Below are positions 1-9,729 of a stretch of DNA of 64,000 bases, piece by piece (the first letter of the stretch is position 1; each line of letters opens with the position of its first letter). This stretch comes from Saccharomyces paradoxus (Eukaryota > Ascomycota > Saccharomycetes > Saccharomycetales > Saccharomycetaceae): assembly GCF_002079055.1 (NCBI RefSeq), contig NC_047491.1, positions 434,001 to 498,000 of the forward strand, written 5' to 3'. The notes beneath the pieces are model-generated. The model had not been told where the DNA came from, searched no databases, and worked only from the letters and a program-made list of their open reading frames with translations. The position numbers and the translations under genes are program-made.

Positions 1-1158
1 CTTGCGGATTTTTTGCTTTTAGGTGAAGCTAGTGAGTTCCGTACGATAGTAGAAAATTCGACTGCCGAGAACCATAGATGATTCGGTAGACCACTACATT
101 GCAGTTGAGTACGACAGTCATCTAATAAGGTACGGTTCAGCCGTTCAGCGACACCATGTGCTCGGGAATCCGCTGTGGTTGTATAACATGGGGTTATGCC
201 ATATTTTTCAAGGAATTTATGGAGAGTTTTGTTAGTGTACTCAGAACCACGGTCCATTTGAATAACCAAAACATTGGACTGAAACTGGTTTTTAATGAAA
301 GCTAGTATCTTAGTAAAGATATCGAGAATAGAGTCCTCGCGACGGTCGTGTAATGGATAAACCCAACGGAATTTTGTTTTCTCATCAGTGAATGAGATGA
401 AATAGGATGGTGCACTCTTTGGTAGGTTGTGAACAGGCCCAAATATGTCAGTATGTAAGTATTGAAAAGGTTCATATGAACTTTGGTATTTTAGCCGTGA
501 TCCTATGATATGTCTATGTTTGGTGCTTTTGCCGATTAAACAATCGGGACATTGATAATCAGTAGCGTTAGACCAGTCAACATCTGATTCATTGAAATAC
601 GTAATGGTGTTCTTTTTGAGTGAATATCTAATTGTCTGGGCATTGGCATGCGCAAGCATCCGATGAATGAAAGGATAAGGATACTTACGTGTGTTTTCAC
701 TTGTGTGAACGTTATTAATTGTGGGTACTGAGATATTCGACGGAAGCAAGTACCTTTTAGACACCCAGTAAAAGTCTCCATGTTTTACGATAGGTGCAAG
801 TACGGTGCCGTCAGGTCGTTCTAAGACGTTTTTGGTAAAGCACGCTGTAATATTTAGTGCAGCCAGTTCATTCAAACTGAGTAAGTCATAGGCTATGTTA
901 GGTGTGTGCAATACCTTTATTGTTGTTTTGGTGTCGTCCTGGAAGTGAAATTGAAGATCACCAACAGCGTTAATTGGTATATTGTTTTTTTGAACATCAA
1001 CTACGCTTATGTCGGGATTAGATATCGCTGAGTGTATGTGATGGGCAGATCTTATAAGAGTTCGTGATGCTCCTGAATCAAGAAGAAGGTGTCCAGGAAG
1101 TTCATCATCGGAATGATTCGTATGATTTACTGTAGATTCAGTAAGTTTCTGGCCTAAG
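1..1158 (-). CDS. TYB: Ty1 Pol (TYB), N-terminal part, runs off left edge
   Basis: Downstream of Gag in the +1 frame on the minus strand. I can read the aspartic protease active-site segment LLLDSGAS (around 1070-1095) and the start of the integrase core, with a TDIFGPVH segment (around 430-460) that carries the first catalytic Asp and an MDRGSEYT segment nearer the edge that carries the second. It is normally expressed as a Gag-Pol fusion by family-typical frameshifting. The rest of integrase and reverse transcriptase/RNase H lie outside the window. Confidence 0.9.
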
Positions 1159-2460
1159 ATGAAGGTCGTGCTTATTGTTCAATTGAATCGGTTCAGTAGT
1201 TGATTTACTGATGGAATCGTTGTCAGTGCTGGGAGAGTTATTAGATGTGGATACATTATGAGCCCTGGCTGTTTTCGATTTCGAATTATTTGTTTTTTGA
1301 GGATTTCGAGCTATAACTTTGGGTTTGGTTGTATTCGTATAGCTGCGAGAATCATTCTTCTCATCACTCGGATTTCTCCTGTAATTGGGTTTACTGTTTC
1401 TCGATCCCTGTTGTTCTTCATAAATAGCATGGATATCTAAGAACAGTTCAGCGACTGTCATATTTAGATGTCGATGACGTGTGTAGCGTAAAAATTTATA
1501 TTCGCCAGATAGACCTCTCATAATTAATTGGCATGCGACCTTGTTATTGATATGAATGCCATTATTATTTAGTCTGTCGATAATGTTTGTGACTTTTGTT
1601 TCAAATGCATCTGCAGGTGTACTGCCATTATATTGCAAATTTGCCAGGGTCACAATGTCATTTGCCTCTTGGGTATCAGATTGCGTTTTTTCAATACTTT
1701 TGGAAAGAATTTTCATGATATCCGTATAATCAACAGATAGGATGTCTTTGACCCAGATAGGTAGGAATTGAGAGGGAGCAAATATTTGAAAAGTGTTATA
1801 CAAGAAGGTGAGTTCATCATCAGTGATCTGACGTACGGGTTTTCCGTTTACTGTCGGAATAATATCACCGAGATTCGAGTTTTGTAAAAATTTGATGTAT
1901 GTTTTAACCCAATTTAGAAAGTCATTAGGTGAGGTTAACATTGGTGGTGGTCTGACATATTTTTTAGTGGATGTCATATCAGAGTCCGCTGAGGATGAAT
2001 CAGTAAATGTATTACCTGACTCAGGTGATGGGGTGCTCAGAGGCGTTCCAACTGATGGTGGATACTGCGGAAACTGTGATTGTGGCCCAGGTGGAAAGTA
2101 CATAGGCGACATTTGATAAGGTGTATACGGAATCATAGATGGGTGTCCGTAAAATGACCAACCAGATGGATTGGCTTGGTTTTGGGTCATCATGCACTGC
2201 TGTGGGTACGGCCCATTCTGTGGTGAATGTGACTGAGCAGTTTGAGGAGAGGCATGATGGGGGTTCTCTGGAACAGCTGATGAAGCAGGTGTTGTTGTCT
2301 GTTGAGAGTTAGCCTTAGTGGAAGCCTTATCATATTCTTGAATTTTGGAAGCTGAAACGTCTAACGGATCTTGATTTGTGTGGACTTCCTTAGAAGTAAC
2401 CGAAGCAGCGGCGCTACCATGAGAATTATGTGGGTAATTAGATAATTGTTGGGATTCCAT
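1138..2460 (-). CDS. TYA: Ty1 Gag (TYA) capsid protein
   Basis: An uninterrupted 440-residue frame, the usual Ty1 Gag length. It has the Pro/Gln-rich N-terminal third (Tyr-Pro-Gln-Gln and Pro-Gln-Phe-Pro-Gln-Tyr stretches), the conserved central capsid region (around residues 170-350) and the basic C-terminal tail ending [10 protein letters not shown]. Gag assembles the cytoplasmic virus-like particle that packages Ty1 RNA. Near the 3' end (1152-1158, minus strand) lies the heptamer CTTAGGC, the known Ty1 programmed +1 frameshift site used to make Gag-Pol. The divergence from reference copies is low. Confidence 0.95.
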   Translation of the reverse strand: MESQQLSNYPHNSHGSAAASVTSKEVHTNQDPLDVSASKIQEYDKASTKANSQQTTTPASSAVPENPHHASPQTAQSHSPQNGPYPQQCMMTQNQANPSGWSFYGHPSMIPYTPYQMSPMYFPPGPQSQFPQYPPSVGTPLSTPSPESGNTFTDSSSADSDMTSTKKYVRPPPMLTSPNDFLNWVKTYIKFLQNSNLGDIIPTVNGKPVRQITDDELTFLYNTFQIFAPSQFLPIWVKDILSVDYTDIMKILSKSIEKTQSDTQEANDIVTLANLQYNGSTPADAFETKVTNIIDRLNNNGIHINNKVACQLIMRGLSGEYKFLRYTRHRHLNMTVAELFLDIHAIYEEQQGSRNSKPNYRRNPSDEKNDSRSYTNTTKPKVIARNPQKTNNSKSKTARAHNVSTSNNSPSTDNDSISKSTTEPIQLNNKHDLHLRPETY

Positions 2461-2737
2461 TGTTACTAAAGGCTATAATATTAGGTATATAGAATATACT
2501 AGAAGTTCTCCTCGAGGATCTAGGAATCCACAAAAGGGAATCGATAGTTCTACATAGTGTTATTACCTTATCTTCTTTCCTTTTATACGTTGTCATTCAT
2601 TATCCTATTACATTATCAATCCTTGCATTTCAGCTTCCATTAGATTGGATGACTGTTTCTCAATCTTTATGTCATCCTCTTGCACCGCATATTATAATAT
2701 ACTATTAAATAGATGATATTAGAATTTCATTCCAACA
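2420..2737 (-). repeat. 5' LTR (delta) of the Ty1 element
   Basis: The minus strand begins TGTTGGAATG at 2737 and ends ...TCTCA at 2420, the standard Ty1 delta ends, about 318 bp. The Gag start codon (2458-2460) lies inside the LTR near its 3' end, as is normal for Ty1. Its sequence is close to the solo deltas at 3254-3569 and 6081-6398, which share the same sub-family signature. Confidence 0.93.
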
Positions 2738-3020
2738 AAAAGCCATAATTAGGTATACAGAACATACTAGAAGTTCTCCTCGAGGATCTTGGAATCCACA
2801 AGAGGGAATTGATAATTCTACATAACAATAGTCTTATTTCTTCTTTCGTTTTATATGTTGTAGTTCATTGTCCTATTACATCATCAATCCTTGCGTCTCA
2901 ACTTCCACTAAATCCGATGACTGTTTCTCAATCTTTATGTCATCTTCGTACACCGCATGTGATAATATACTAGTAACATGAATACTAGTCAATAGATGAT
3001 ATTAGAATTTCATTCCAACA
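2738..3020 (-). mobile_element. Older delta LTR, interrupted by the Ty1 insertion
   Basis: A second delta starts (minus strand) with TGTTGGAATG at 3020 and runs to 2738, where the Ty1 5' LTR abuts it. It is more diverged from the consensus than the Ty1 LTR. Its 3' end is missing here and would be expected beyond the other end of the Ty1, outside the window. This shows nested insertion: Ty1 into a pre-existing delta. The 5 bases next to the Ty1 end (2738-2742, aaaag) are the candidate target duplication, which cannot be confirmed from one side. Confidence 0.85.
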
Positions 3021-3066
3021 GTATAAGAAAATCTGCTTTTATTCTTAATTAATACTACAACCTAAC
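3021..3066 (+). mobile_element. Tau (Ty4) LTR 3' tail fragment
   Basis: The sequence starting gtataagaaaatctgc and continuing through ctactacttat matches the 3' tail of the tau LTR at 54373-54745. It directly abuts the 5' end of the delta at 3020, so the delta appears to have inserted in an older tau. Only a short remnant is left. It is a degraded fossil. Confidence 0.7.
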
Positions 3067-3110
3067 TACTACTTATAAAAAACTTCTCTAACGCGAAAGC
3101 TAAAAAAGAA

Positions 3111-3183
3111 AGCCCTGTAGGGGGCTCGAACCCCTAACCTTATGATTAAGAGTCATACGCGCTACCGATTGCGCCAACAAGGC
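3111..3183 (-). tRNA. tK(CUU): tRNA-Lys(CUU)
   Basis: A 73-nt cloverleaf with no intron. The acceptor arm GCCTTGT pairs with ACAGGGC and the discriminator base is T. The anticodon loop reads ACTCTTAAT (anticodon CTT). The T arm contains the B box GGTTCGAGCCC. Deltas flank it on both sides (2738-3020 downstream, 3254-3569 upstream), as expected for a Pol III gene used as a Ty1 target. Confidence 0.97.
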
Positions 3184-3253
3184 TCTTATTGCTGTTTTCC
3201 TGTCTTTTTAGGGAAGTACAATAAATACGTATCTGTGGATAATGAGTTAGATT

Positions 3254-3569
3254 TGAGATTTGGGTGAATAATTAGATAATTGTTGGGATTCCATTGTTAC
3301 TAAAGACTATAATTAGGTATACAGAATATACTAGAAGTTTTTCTCGAGGATATGGGAATCCACAAAAGGGAATCGATAGTTCTACATAGTGTTATTACCT
3401 TATCTTCTTTCTTTTTATATGTTGTCATTCATTATTCTATTACATTATCGATCCTTGCATTTCAGCTTCCATTAGATTGGATGACTGTTTCTCAATCTTT
3501 ATGCCATCCTCTTACACTGCATGTGATAATATACTACTAAATAGGTGATATTAGAATTTCATTCCAACA
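3254..3569 (-). mobile_element. Solo delta LTR upstream of tRNA-Lys
   Basis: Minus strand from TGTTGGAATG (ends at 3569) to ...TCTCA (3254), about 316 bp, both ends present. It lies about 70 bp upstream of tRNA-Lys, inside the usual Ty1 target window. It is closely similar to the Ty1 5' LTR at 2420-2737. I see no clean 5-bp target duplication; on the right it abuts a tau remnant. Confidence 0.9.
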
Positions 3570-3880
3570 CGTCTCGTATACATTCACGTGTGATTGTACC
3601 TAATTGTAGAATATGAAATATACGAGCAATTCAGACAGTACTACAACCAGGTTAAGGATGTATCGATTGGACATTGGGGTGGTAGCTATATATATATATA
3701 TGTATGAGTAATTTAAGTCATCAGATTAAGCATACTGTAACTACCTGGTCTGTTATTATATTGGTTATCCTTAAGATGAATTAATCTGTGTGAATTTTTT
3801 TATAAATCTTATATATTATAAGAAGGTTAACATGTATTCTCATTAATACAATTACTAATTATCTACAAGAAGATCATTTT
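3570..3880 (+). mobile_element. Old tau (Ty4) LTR, 5' end lost at the delta junction
   Basis: It aligns by eye, with many changes, to the tau at 54373-54745 from its ...CTCGTATACG... segment onward, including the shared ttggacat, gtaactacc and ttatattggt blocks and the ...attataagaag... tail. The 5' quarter is missing where the delta 3254-3569 begins. It is an ancient, degraded solo LTR. Confidence 0.72.
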
Positions 3881-4606
3881 TTCTTCATTGATAGTAACTG
3901 CTAATATCAACAGATCACTAATAGACCTAGCCAAACATGGTGTAAGCATACCAACGACATTCTTCGGTAGAGCCGTGAGTCAGATTAAATATGTAGAAGA
4001 GTAACAACAATAATTATTCATGATGAAGCTGTCCTGGCATTTCGGTAGATGAGACCACTAAGTACATTTTGATTTCTGCTAGAAAGATTGCTTATCTTAG
4101 GAGAGATCCTTTCTTTCAACTTTAGTACTGCTTTAGTTATTGTTCTACATTTTTGTTGTTTGGAAAACCATCAACCTATCGCTAGGATCAATGATAGGAA
4201 TATTGTTTATGTTCATCGCATAGCGTTCCATACATGTATAATCCAACGCTTCTAGTAATATTACAAAGTGCATGAAGATCTTTGGAAAAAATCAGTTAAT
4301 TTGGAACTTCCTACACCAGAAACTGGAAAGGTCTGTTAAAAATTAGTAATGAAAAGTGATGAAATGAATCAGGTTTTCTGTATATAGGTATATGGTTAAG
4401 TCCTCGCAATTCCCTTGTGAAGAAAATCAGTAAAGAAAGCTGAGGCGAGTTGGTTAAAGTTTTCAATTCGAAAAATTGAGCTACTATTTTAATAAACCAC
4501 AAATTTATAAATTTTAACAAAGGTCAAAGGTATATTTTCTTCCATCAACGCAATGACTTCTTCCCTTGTTTAGATGATGCTATGTAAAAATTGAGTACGC
4601 AGTCCT
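3881..4606. other. Intergenic, nothing recognised
   Basis: AT-rich sequence between the tau remnant and the 3' end of YER134C. I see no convincing ORF, tRNA or LTR in it. The frames present are short and have no recognisable content. It may include further LTR debris too decayed to call by eye. Confidence 0.5.
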
Positions 4607-5143
4607 TCAAATCTTTCCACTCAGGTAATCTTGATAAAGTTTCCAAGACGGGCCATTTTCTGGGTCTCTTACATAAACAAATTTGACGCCGTATTCCTCC
4701 ACTTCTTTGTTTCTACTTTCATCATCGAATAAGCAAATCTTTTTGGACCTCAAATCACTGGTGTTATAAAGATCTTTCAAACCGTCCCTCAAATGACCAA
4801 TTTTACTTCTTTCTCCCCATTGAAATTCATCGAAGAGGTTGGCCAACGGAGTTAAGACACCACCATACTTAACTTTGAATATTTTCAGTATTTCCTGGGC
4901 AATTTCAGGGGCCCATGTTCGTGATGCGGTCATTAGCTTGACTTCATTATCCTTCAAATCACTTAATATACGTGGAATATCTTTGTAGATTGTGAGCTCG
5001 TAACCATCTCTGCATATAATTGTGAGAACTTCGCCATTTCTACTTTTCACTGGCTTAAAGGGACCGTGCAAATGAGTGTCGCAATAGCAGGGCCAAACTG
5101 TGTAATCCAAATCAAAGGCGGCTACGTCAGGGTATCCAGTCAT
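4607..5143 (-). CDS. YER134C: Magnesium-dependent phosphatase of the MDP-1/HAD family
   Basis: A 178-residue HAD-superfamily phosphatase, equal in length to S. cerevisiae YER134C. The nucleophile motif FDLDYT places Asp11 and Asp13 in the DxDxT signature. A TASRT segment provides motif II and FDDESRN provides the acidic motif IV. The family (mammalian MDP-1) dephosphorylates phosphotyrosine- or sugar-type substrates with Mg2+; the physiological substrate in yeast is not known to me. I chose the ATG at 5141-5143 because it gives the family length. The frame stays open 14 codons further upstream, but that extension has no ATG. The gene stands alone between LTR clusters. Confidence 0.95.
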   Translation of the reverse strand: MTGYPDVAAFDLDYTVWPCYCDTHLHGPFKPVKSRNGEVLTIICRDGYELTIYKDIPRILSDLKDNEVKLMTASRTWAPEIAQEILKIFKVKYGGVLTPLANLFDEFQWGERSKIGHLRDGLKDLYNTSDLRSKKICLFDDESRNKEVEEYGVKFVYVRDPENGPSWKLYQDYLSGKI

Positions 5144-5457
5144 AATGAATGTGTCCAGACTATCTTGGAACGAAATTTGTAGCAAATTTTTCCTATTGAA
5201 AGTCTAAGGATAAATGCGTTGTTCCTCGAGGATGCTTTTTTTTTCAGTAGACCGTTCTTCGTGTGCGTGAAAAGTATTTCATTCAATCCCTTAGTATGAC
5301 CTTAAAAGCAATGCGATTTTAGCGAAATATGAATGGCGATCCGCTTTTTCAGTCTGTAGCCCTTAATATATCAGAGCCATTATTCATTAGAGTAGCGGCG
5401 GAAACGTAATTCGCTTCGTGAAAATGTTAGTTTGTTGCACACAAATTAAGATCCACT

Positions 5458-5689
5458 TGTTGGAATTATGATCAGCTATTCCCTGTTAACAAGTGCACAT
5501 GTTACCGGTATATTGACATATACAGTGGAGGCGTTAAGTATAATGGAAGCTGAAAGCAAGAATTGATGATGTGATGGGATCAATGAATAAACTGTATGAA
5601 ATGAAAGAATAATAGTACTATCACGTAGAGTTACTGATGCCCTTTTAGGGATCCTGTATTCTTGAGGTGAGCTTCTAGCATATTCTCGT
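5458..5689 (+). mobile_element. Very old delta LTR, plus strand
   Basis: It starts TGTTGGAATTATGATCA and keeps delta landmarks in order (aatggaagctgaaagcaag, ttgatgatgtgatggg, cttctagcatattc), but with heavy divergence and several small gaps. The 3' end fades into the tau that follows. It looks much older than the other deltas here. Confidence 0.7.
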
Positions 5690-6064
5690 TGATGATTAGG
5701 GGTTAAGTAGTATCAAATTTAGAATGAATGTGGATCCTCTTATACCATATTAGAAGAAATATATAAAACATACGTTGATTGGTTCGTCTTGAGTATGACC
5801 AATATAATAATGGATCAGGTATATACTATATGATAGGTGTGTGCATACACACTCATCATACATATGACTTACAAGTTAACGGTCAATTAATTGACTAAAT
5901 TTGCCATGCATCACTTCGTAAACATATCGGTTAGCACTTCCTCCATTTTGCCATAGGTGGAAACATTTGTAAACTTATACAAGGTGCACGTTAGTATACG
6001 AAGTAAACGCTCAAATTGTTACTATAGCAACTCATGTGAATATTGACAACTACTTGTTCTAGCA
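5690..6064 (-). mobile_element. Old full-length tau (Ty4) LTR, minus strand
   Basis: Read on the minus strand, it follows the tau at 54373-54745 over nearly the whole LTR. Recognisable blocks, in plus-strand reading, are tgaccaatataata, ggtgcacgttagtatacga and attgttactatagcaact, with the 5' terminus near 6064 (ttctagca). About 375 bp, as expected for tau, and heavily substituted. Confidence 0.75.
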
Positions 6065-6080
6065 GTTCTGTATATCAATA

Positions 6081-6398
6081 TGTTGGAATGAAATTCTAAT
6101 ATCACCTATATAGTAGTATATTATCACATGCAGTGTAAGAGGATGGCACAAAGATTGAGAAACAGTCATCCAATCTAATGGAAGCTGAAATGCAAGGATC
6201 GATAATGTAATAGGATAATGAATGACAACATATAAAACGAAAGAAGAAATAATATTATTATTCTGTAGAATTATCGATTCCCTTTTGTAGATTCCTATAT
6301 CCTCGAGGAGAACTTCTAGTATATTCTGTATACCTAATATTATAGCCTTTAGTAACAATGGAATCCCAACAATTATCTAATTATTCACCCAATTCTCA
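6081..6398 (+). mobile_element. Solo delta LTR, both ends present
   Basis: Plus strand, TGTTGGAATG at 6081 to ...AATTCTCA at 6398, 318 bp, the same length as the LTR of the Ty1 at the left edge and similar in sequence. It probably arose by LTR-LTR recombination. The 5-bp flanks (caata / atttt) do not match, so the target duplication has changed or the copy was rearranged. Confidence 0.9.
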
Positions 6399-6574
6399 AT
6401 TTTTATATTTGCACTTCGGCTTCTTATTGATCTAATCATCCTGTGACCGCCGTGGATAAGAATTTTAGCGTATGAATAACAAGTACACTTAACGAATATA
6501 CCCACCTTTTGTTGGAGTAAACATTAGTCATCGCCACTGACCTGGAAATTATTCCACTAGAATTTTTGATGATG

Positions 6575-6634
6575 ATGAGAGCCTTTATCAACAACGAATC
6601 CCCAACAATTATCCAATTATCCACCACATTCTCA
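6575..6634 (+). mobile_element. Delta 3' end fragment
   Basis: About 60 bp matching the last part of delta (gagcctttatcaacaacgaa, then ccccaacaattatcc, then ...attctca). Nothing convincing of the upstream LTR is left. It is a small fossil fragment. Confidence 0.55.
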
Positions 6635-6717
6635 CCAACATATTTCAGTCATGAAAAGTTGAAGTACTATATTTTTGAAAAATGACTAAGATGTAGCTGT
6701 AGAGTATGTCTTTATTT

Positions 6718-7060
6718 TGTTGTATTACGGGCTCGAGTAATACCGGATGTCTTGACAATCCTAAAGTCGTTTAGGAGAGTAACTTGTTGTCAGACTTATT
6801 ATTAACGTAATTCACGGAATATTACTTATCCTATATAATCTATATAAGATCTGAATCTAACTAAAGGGTGGAAGCGCGGAATCTCGGATCTAAACTAATT
6901 GTTCAGGTATTTATACGTTTGGTTGGTTTGGTTCATCTTAGGCAAGTAGGTTGCCTAGTATACTTAATCTTGTCTATTGTTTCGTACGTGTTTCATACAT
7001 GTTTTATGTCTAGGTTGGTAAATCTAGTAATGCTGAGGTATCTCATTTTGAGATACAACA
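6718..7060 (-). mobile_element. Sigma (Ty3) solo LTR upstream of tRNA-Val
   Basis: The minus strand starts TGTTGTATCTCAAAATGAGA at 7060 and ends ...ATACAACA at 6718, 343 bp, against the usual 340 or so for sigma. It sits 17 bp upstream of the mature 5' end of tRNA-Val(AAC), the position-specific Ty3 target. The flanking 5-mers tattt (left) and cattt (right) agree at 4 of 5 bases, a slightly decayed target duplication. Confidence 0.92.
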
Positions 7061-7077
7061 CATTTTCAATAATAATT

Positions 7078-7151
7078 GGTTTCGTGGTCTAGTCGGTTAT
7101 GGCATCTGCTTAACACGCAGAACGTCCCCAGTTCGATCCTGGGCGAAATCA
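7078..7151 (+). tRNA. tV(AAC): tRNA-Val(AAC)
   Basis: A 74-nt intron-less tRNA. The acceptor GGTTTCG pairs with CGAAATC, the anticodon loop is CTTAACACG (anticodon AAC) and the B box is GTTCGATCC. A T-run terminator follows directly. The mature sequence is identical to the second copy at 31660-31733. A sigma LTR sits 17 bp upstream. Confidence 0.97.
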
Positions 7152-7982
7152 TCTTTTTTTGAAACGAATATAAATTACTCCAATTTACGTAGGACATCCA
7201 TCCTATACACCTATACCTTGCAAGACATCTTTAAAACAGTTGAAAGGGATACAAAACCGCTCAATAAATGATAACTACAAAAGTATAGCTAGCAAAAGTT
7301 TTGACAAGCGATTCAAGGTTTATACTTGTTTAACAACGGCCCACCTTTAACAGAAGGGGCCAATTTCTCGTTTCTTGTATTTGTTTTCTTTTCGTTGACT
7401 GTCTTAAAATAATTTACTTCTTGTCCTACATCAAAGTAAATACGAGCAGAAGGCCCAAAACTTAAAAAAATGTGCATAGCCAAGAGTATATTCTTCAAGA
7501 AAAATAATCAGACCACATTTCAGAACTCCATACCTCTAAAACTCCTCAAATACACCCATCTTCTTTCGTTCTCCACAATCTGCCAGTCAAATGTTCCTAT
7601 AAATCAACACTTGCTGTTGAGTAGCCAAATTGACCGTAACCGCCCAAAAACAGTATCATTGGGTTACCCGCATGACAGAATCGTTTATCTCACATTGGCG
7701 GTGTTTTCCCCTCTCCTGGTGGGCTCCAAAATCTTGGCCGTGGGAACTTCAGCGAGGGATTGTTTGTAAATGTAGTTTCAACACGTCGGCTGATTTATCC
7801 CGATTTTGTTAGTAGAAAGGTTCTGTTTCATTCTTGCTTGATACGTCGTCTCATCCAATTTCTGACATAGTCTTTTTTCAAGGAAGGGTATTTTTCAGAG
7901 CAGGACTACAATTAGTCTTTTCCTTTTTACTCCCCTTCCTATTATAACTCTTAGTGAATAACCACTTGTATAGCATAACACA
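7152..7982. other. tRNA-Val / GDI1 intergenic region (GDI1 promoter)
   Basis: 831 bp with no supported gene. The frames inside are short and lack yeast coding character. The recognisable element is a Reb1-type site at 7664-7670; pyrimidine-rich sequence and a cataacacaATG context precede the GDI1 start. Confidence 0.6.
7664..7670 (+). promoter_or_regulatory. Reb1-type site in the GDI1 promoter
   Basis: TTACCCG within GGGTTACCCGC, a perfect core match to the general regulatory factor Reb1, about 315 bp upstream of the GDI1 ATG. Reb1 sites commonly set nucleosome-free promoters in yeast. Function here is inferred from the motif only. Confidence 0.55.
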
Positions 7983-9338
7983 ATGGATCAAGAAACAATA
8001 GACACAGACTACGACGTGATCGTATTGGGTACCGGTATTACCGAATGTATCTTATCTGGTTTACTCTCTGTAGATGGGAAAAAAGTATTGCATATTGACA
8101 AGCAGGACCACTATGGTGGCGAAGCTGCTTCTGTGACCTTATCTCAATTGTATGAAAAATTTAAACAAAATCCGATCAGTAAAGAGGAGCGGGAATCCAA
8201 GTTTGGTAAAGATAGAGATTGGAATGTCGACTTAATTCCTAAATTCCTGATGGCCAATGGCGAACTTACAAATATTTTGATACATACCGATGTGACGAGA
8301 TATGTTGATTTCAAGCAAGTGTCTGGCTCCTATGTGTTTAAACAGGGCAAAATTTACAAAGTGCCAGCTAATGAAATAGAAGCTATTTCGTCACCATTAA
8401 TGGGAATTTTTGAAAAACGTAGAATGAAGAAATTCTTAGAATGGATTAGCTCTTACAAGGAAGATGATTTGTCCACTCACCAAGGTTTAGACTTAGACAA
8501 GAATACCATGGACGAAGTGTATTATAAATTCGGTTTAGGTAATTCTACTAAAGAATTTATCGGTCATGCAATGGCTTTATGGACCAATGACGACTACTTG
8601 CAACAACCTGCTAGGCCATCGTTTGAGAGAATTTTGTTGTATTGCCAAAGTGTTGCCCGTTACGGTAAGTCACCTTATTTATATCCTATGTATGGATTAG
8701 GCGAACTTCCACAGGGTTTTGCTCGTTTGTCGGCTATCTACGGTGGTACTTACATGCTAGACACTCCAATTGATGAAGTATTGTACAAAGAAGACACAGG
8801 CAAATTTGAAGGGGTCAAGACTAAACTTGGGACTTTCAAGGCCCCATTGGTTATTGCTGATCCAACTTATTTCCCTGAGAAATGTAAATCCACTGGTCAA
8901 AGAGTCATCAGAGCTATCTGCATTCTCAACCATCCAGTTCCGAACACCAGTAACGCGGATTCTCTACAAATTATTATCCCACAAAGTCAACTAGGAAGGA
9001 AAAGCGATATATACGTTGCGATTGTCTCAGATGCGCATAACGTTTGCTCCAAAGGTCATTATTTAGCCATTATTTCCACAATCATTGAAACTGATAAGCC
9101 ACATATAGAATTAGAACCTGCTTTCAAGCTTCTAGGACCAATCGAGGAAAAATTCATGGGCATTGCCGAATTATTTGAACCAAGGGAAGATGGCTCTAAG
9201 GATAATATCTACTTATCCAGATCATATGACGCATCTTCCCATTTCGAATCCATGACTGATGATGTTAAAGATATTTACTTTAGGGTAACAGGCCATCCAT
9301 TAGTTCTAAAACAAAGACAAGAGCAGGAGAAGCAATAG
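7983..9338 (+). CDS. GDI1: Rab GDP-dissociation inhibitor
   Basis: 451 residues, the S. cerevisiae Gdi1 (Sec19) length and nearly identical to it. Gdi1 extracts GDP-bound, prenylated Rab GTPases (such as Sec4 and Ypt1) from membranes and recycles them; it is essential for secretion. Visible marks are the N-terminal FAD-like Rossmann segment VLGTGITECILSG (about residues 14-26), the conserved HIDKQDHYGGEAAS block (about 37-50) and the YPMYGLGELPQGFARL block in the middle, all typical of the GDI/REP family. The C terminus is acidic/basic and charged (ends RQEQEKQ). The start ATG follows cataacaca and gives the family length. Confidence 0.98.
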   Translation: MDQETIDTDYDVIVLGTGITECILSGLLSVDGKKVLHIDKQDHYGGEAASVTLSQLYEKFKQNPISKEERESKFGKDRDWNVDLIPKFLMANGELTNILIHTDVTRYVDFKQVSGSYVFKQGKIYKVPANEIEAISSPLMGIFEKRRMKKFLEWISSYKEDDLSTHQGLDLDKNTMDEVYYKFGLGNSTKEFIGHAMALWTNDDYLQQPARPSFERILLYCQSVARYGKSPYLYPMYGLGELPQGFARLSAIYGGTYMLDTPIDEVLYKEDTGKFEGVKTKLGTFKAPLVIADPTYFPEKCKSTGQRVIRAICILNHPVPNTSNADSLQIIIPQSQLGRKSDIYVAIVSDAHNVCSKGHYLAIISTIIETDKPHIELEPAFKLLGPIEEKFMGIAELFEPREDGSKDNIYLSRSYDASSHFESMTDDVKDIYFRVTGHPLVLKQRQEQEKQ

Positions 9339-9729
9339 ATTCATAGGGCTTACGACCAATGTAACAATCGGAGAGTAAAGATACCTTTTCCGATAATATT
9401 CTTGTTTCAAGTGCGTTCTCATCAATAGATGTCATGTATTACAAGAAAACGAGAAAACAATTGCCAAAAAAACCAATACAAAAATTAGGGGAAAAGACTA
9501 TCCTTTATTCCTTTCTCATTCACATTTTTTTCGTTATATGCGTATATCTGACAGATTCATAACTAAATATATTTCCTTTTTCTTTCATTTTCTTTTCTCC
9601 ACACATATATATATATACATATATATATAAATTGGTATACGTTATGTAATATAACTTATGGAAAAATGTTGCTGAATACTCAAGTATGCATGCTATGACT
9701 TTACCACTTTGGCAAAATAAGTTTAGGGT
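9339..9729. other. Convergent 3' intergenic region GDI1 / YER137C
   Basis: 391 bp between two convergent genes. It is AT-rich, with a (TA)n tract around 9604-9629 and poly-T/poly-A runs consistent with 3'-end processing signals for both genes. No gene recognised. Confidence 0.55.

Larger units (their letters stand above)
1..2737 (-). mobile_element. Ty1 LTR retrotransposon (5' half in window; cut by left edge)
   Basis: Ty1/copia-type element read on the minus strand: 5' LTR at 2420-2737, Gag frame at 1138-2460, then Pol (protease and integrase parts) running off the left edge. Gag closely matches the canonical S. cerevisiae Ty1 Gag that I remember, so it is Ty1 rather than Ty2 and probably a young copy. 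The visible part looks whole, but the 3' half and 3' LTR are outside the window, so overall integrity is unknown. It is inserted in an older delta (2738-3020) close to the 3' end of tRNA-Lys. The S288C reference, as I recall it, has no Ty1 at exactly this place. Confidence 0.95.

Noticed and set aside
3352-3540. 60-90-codon frames within delta LTRs (also at 6059-6358 and 10960-11226)
   Set aside because: These frames recur because the LTR sequence recurs; no known protein is made from them.
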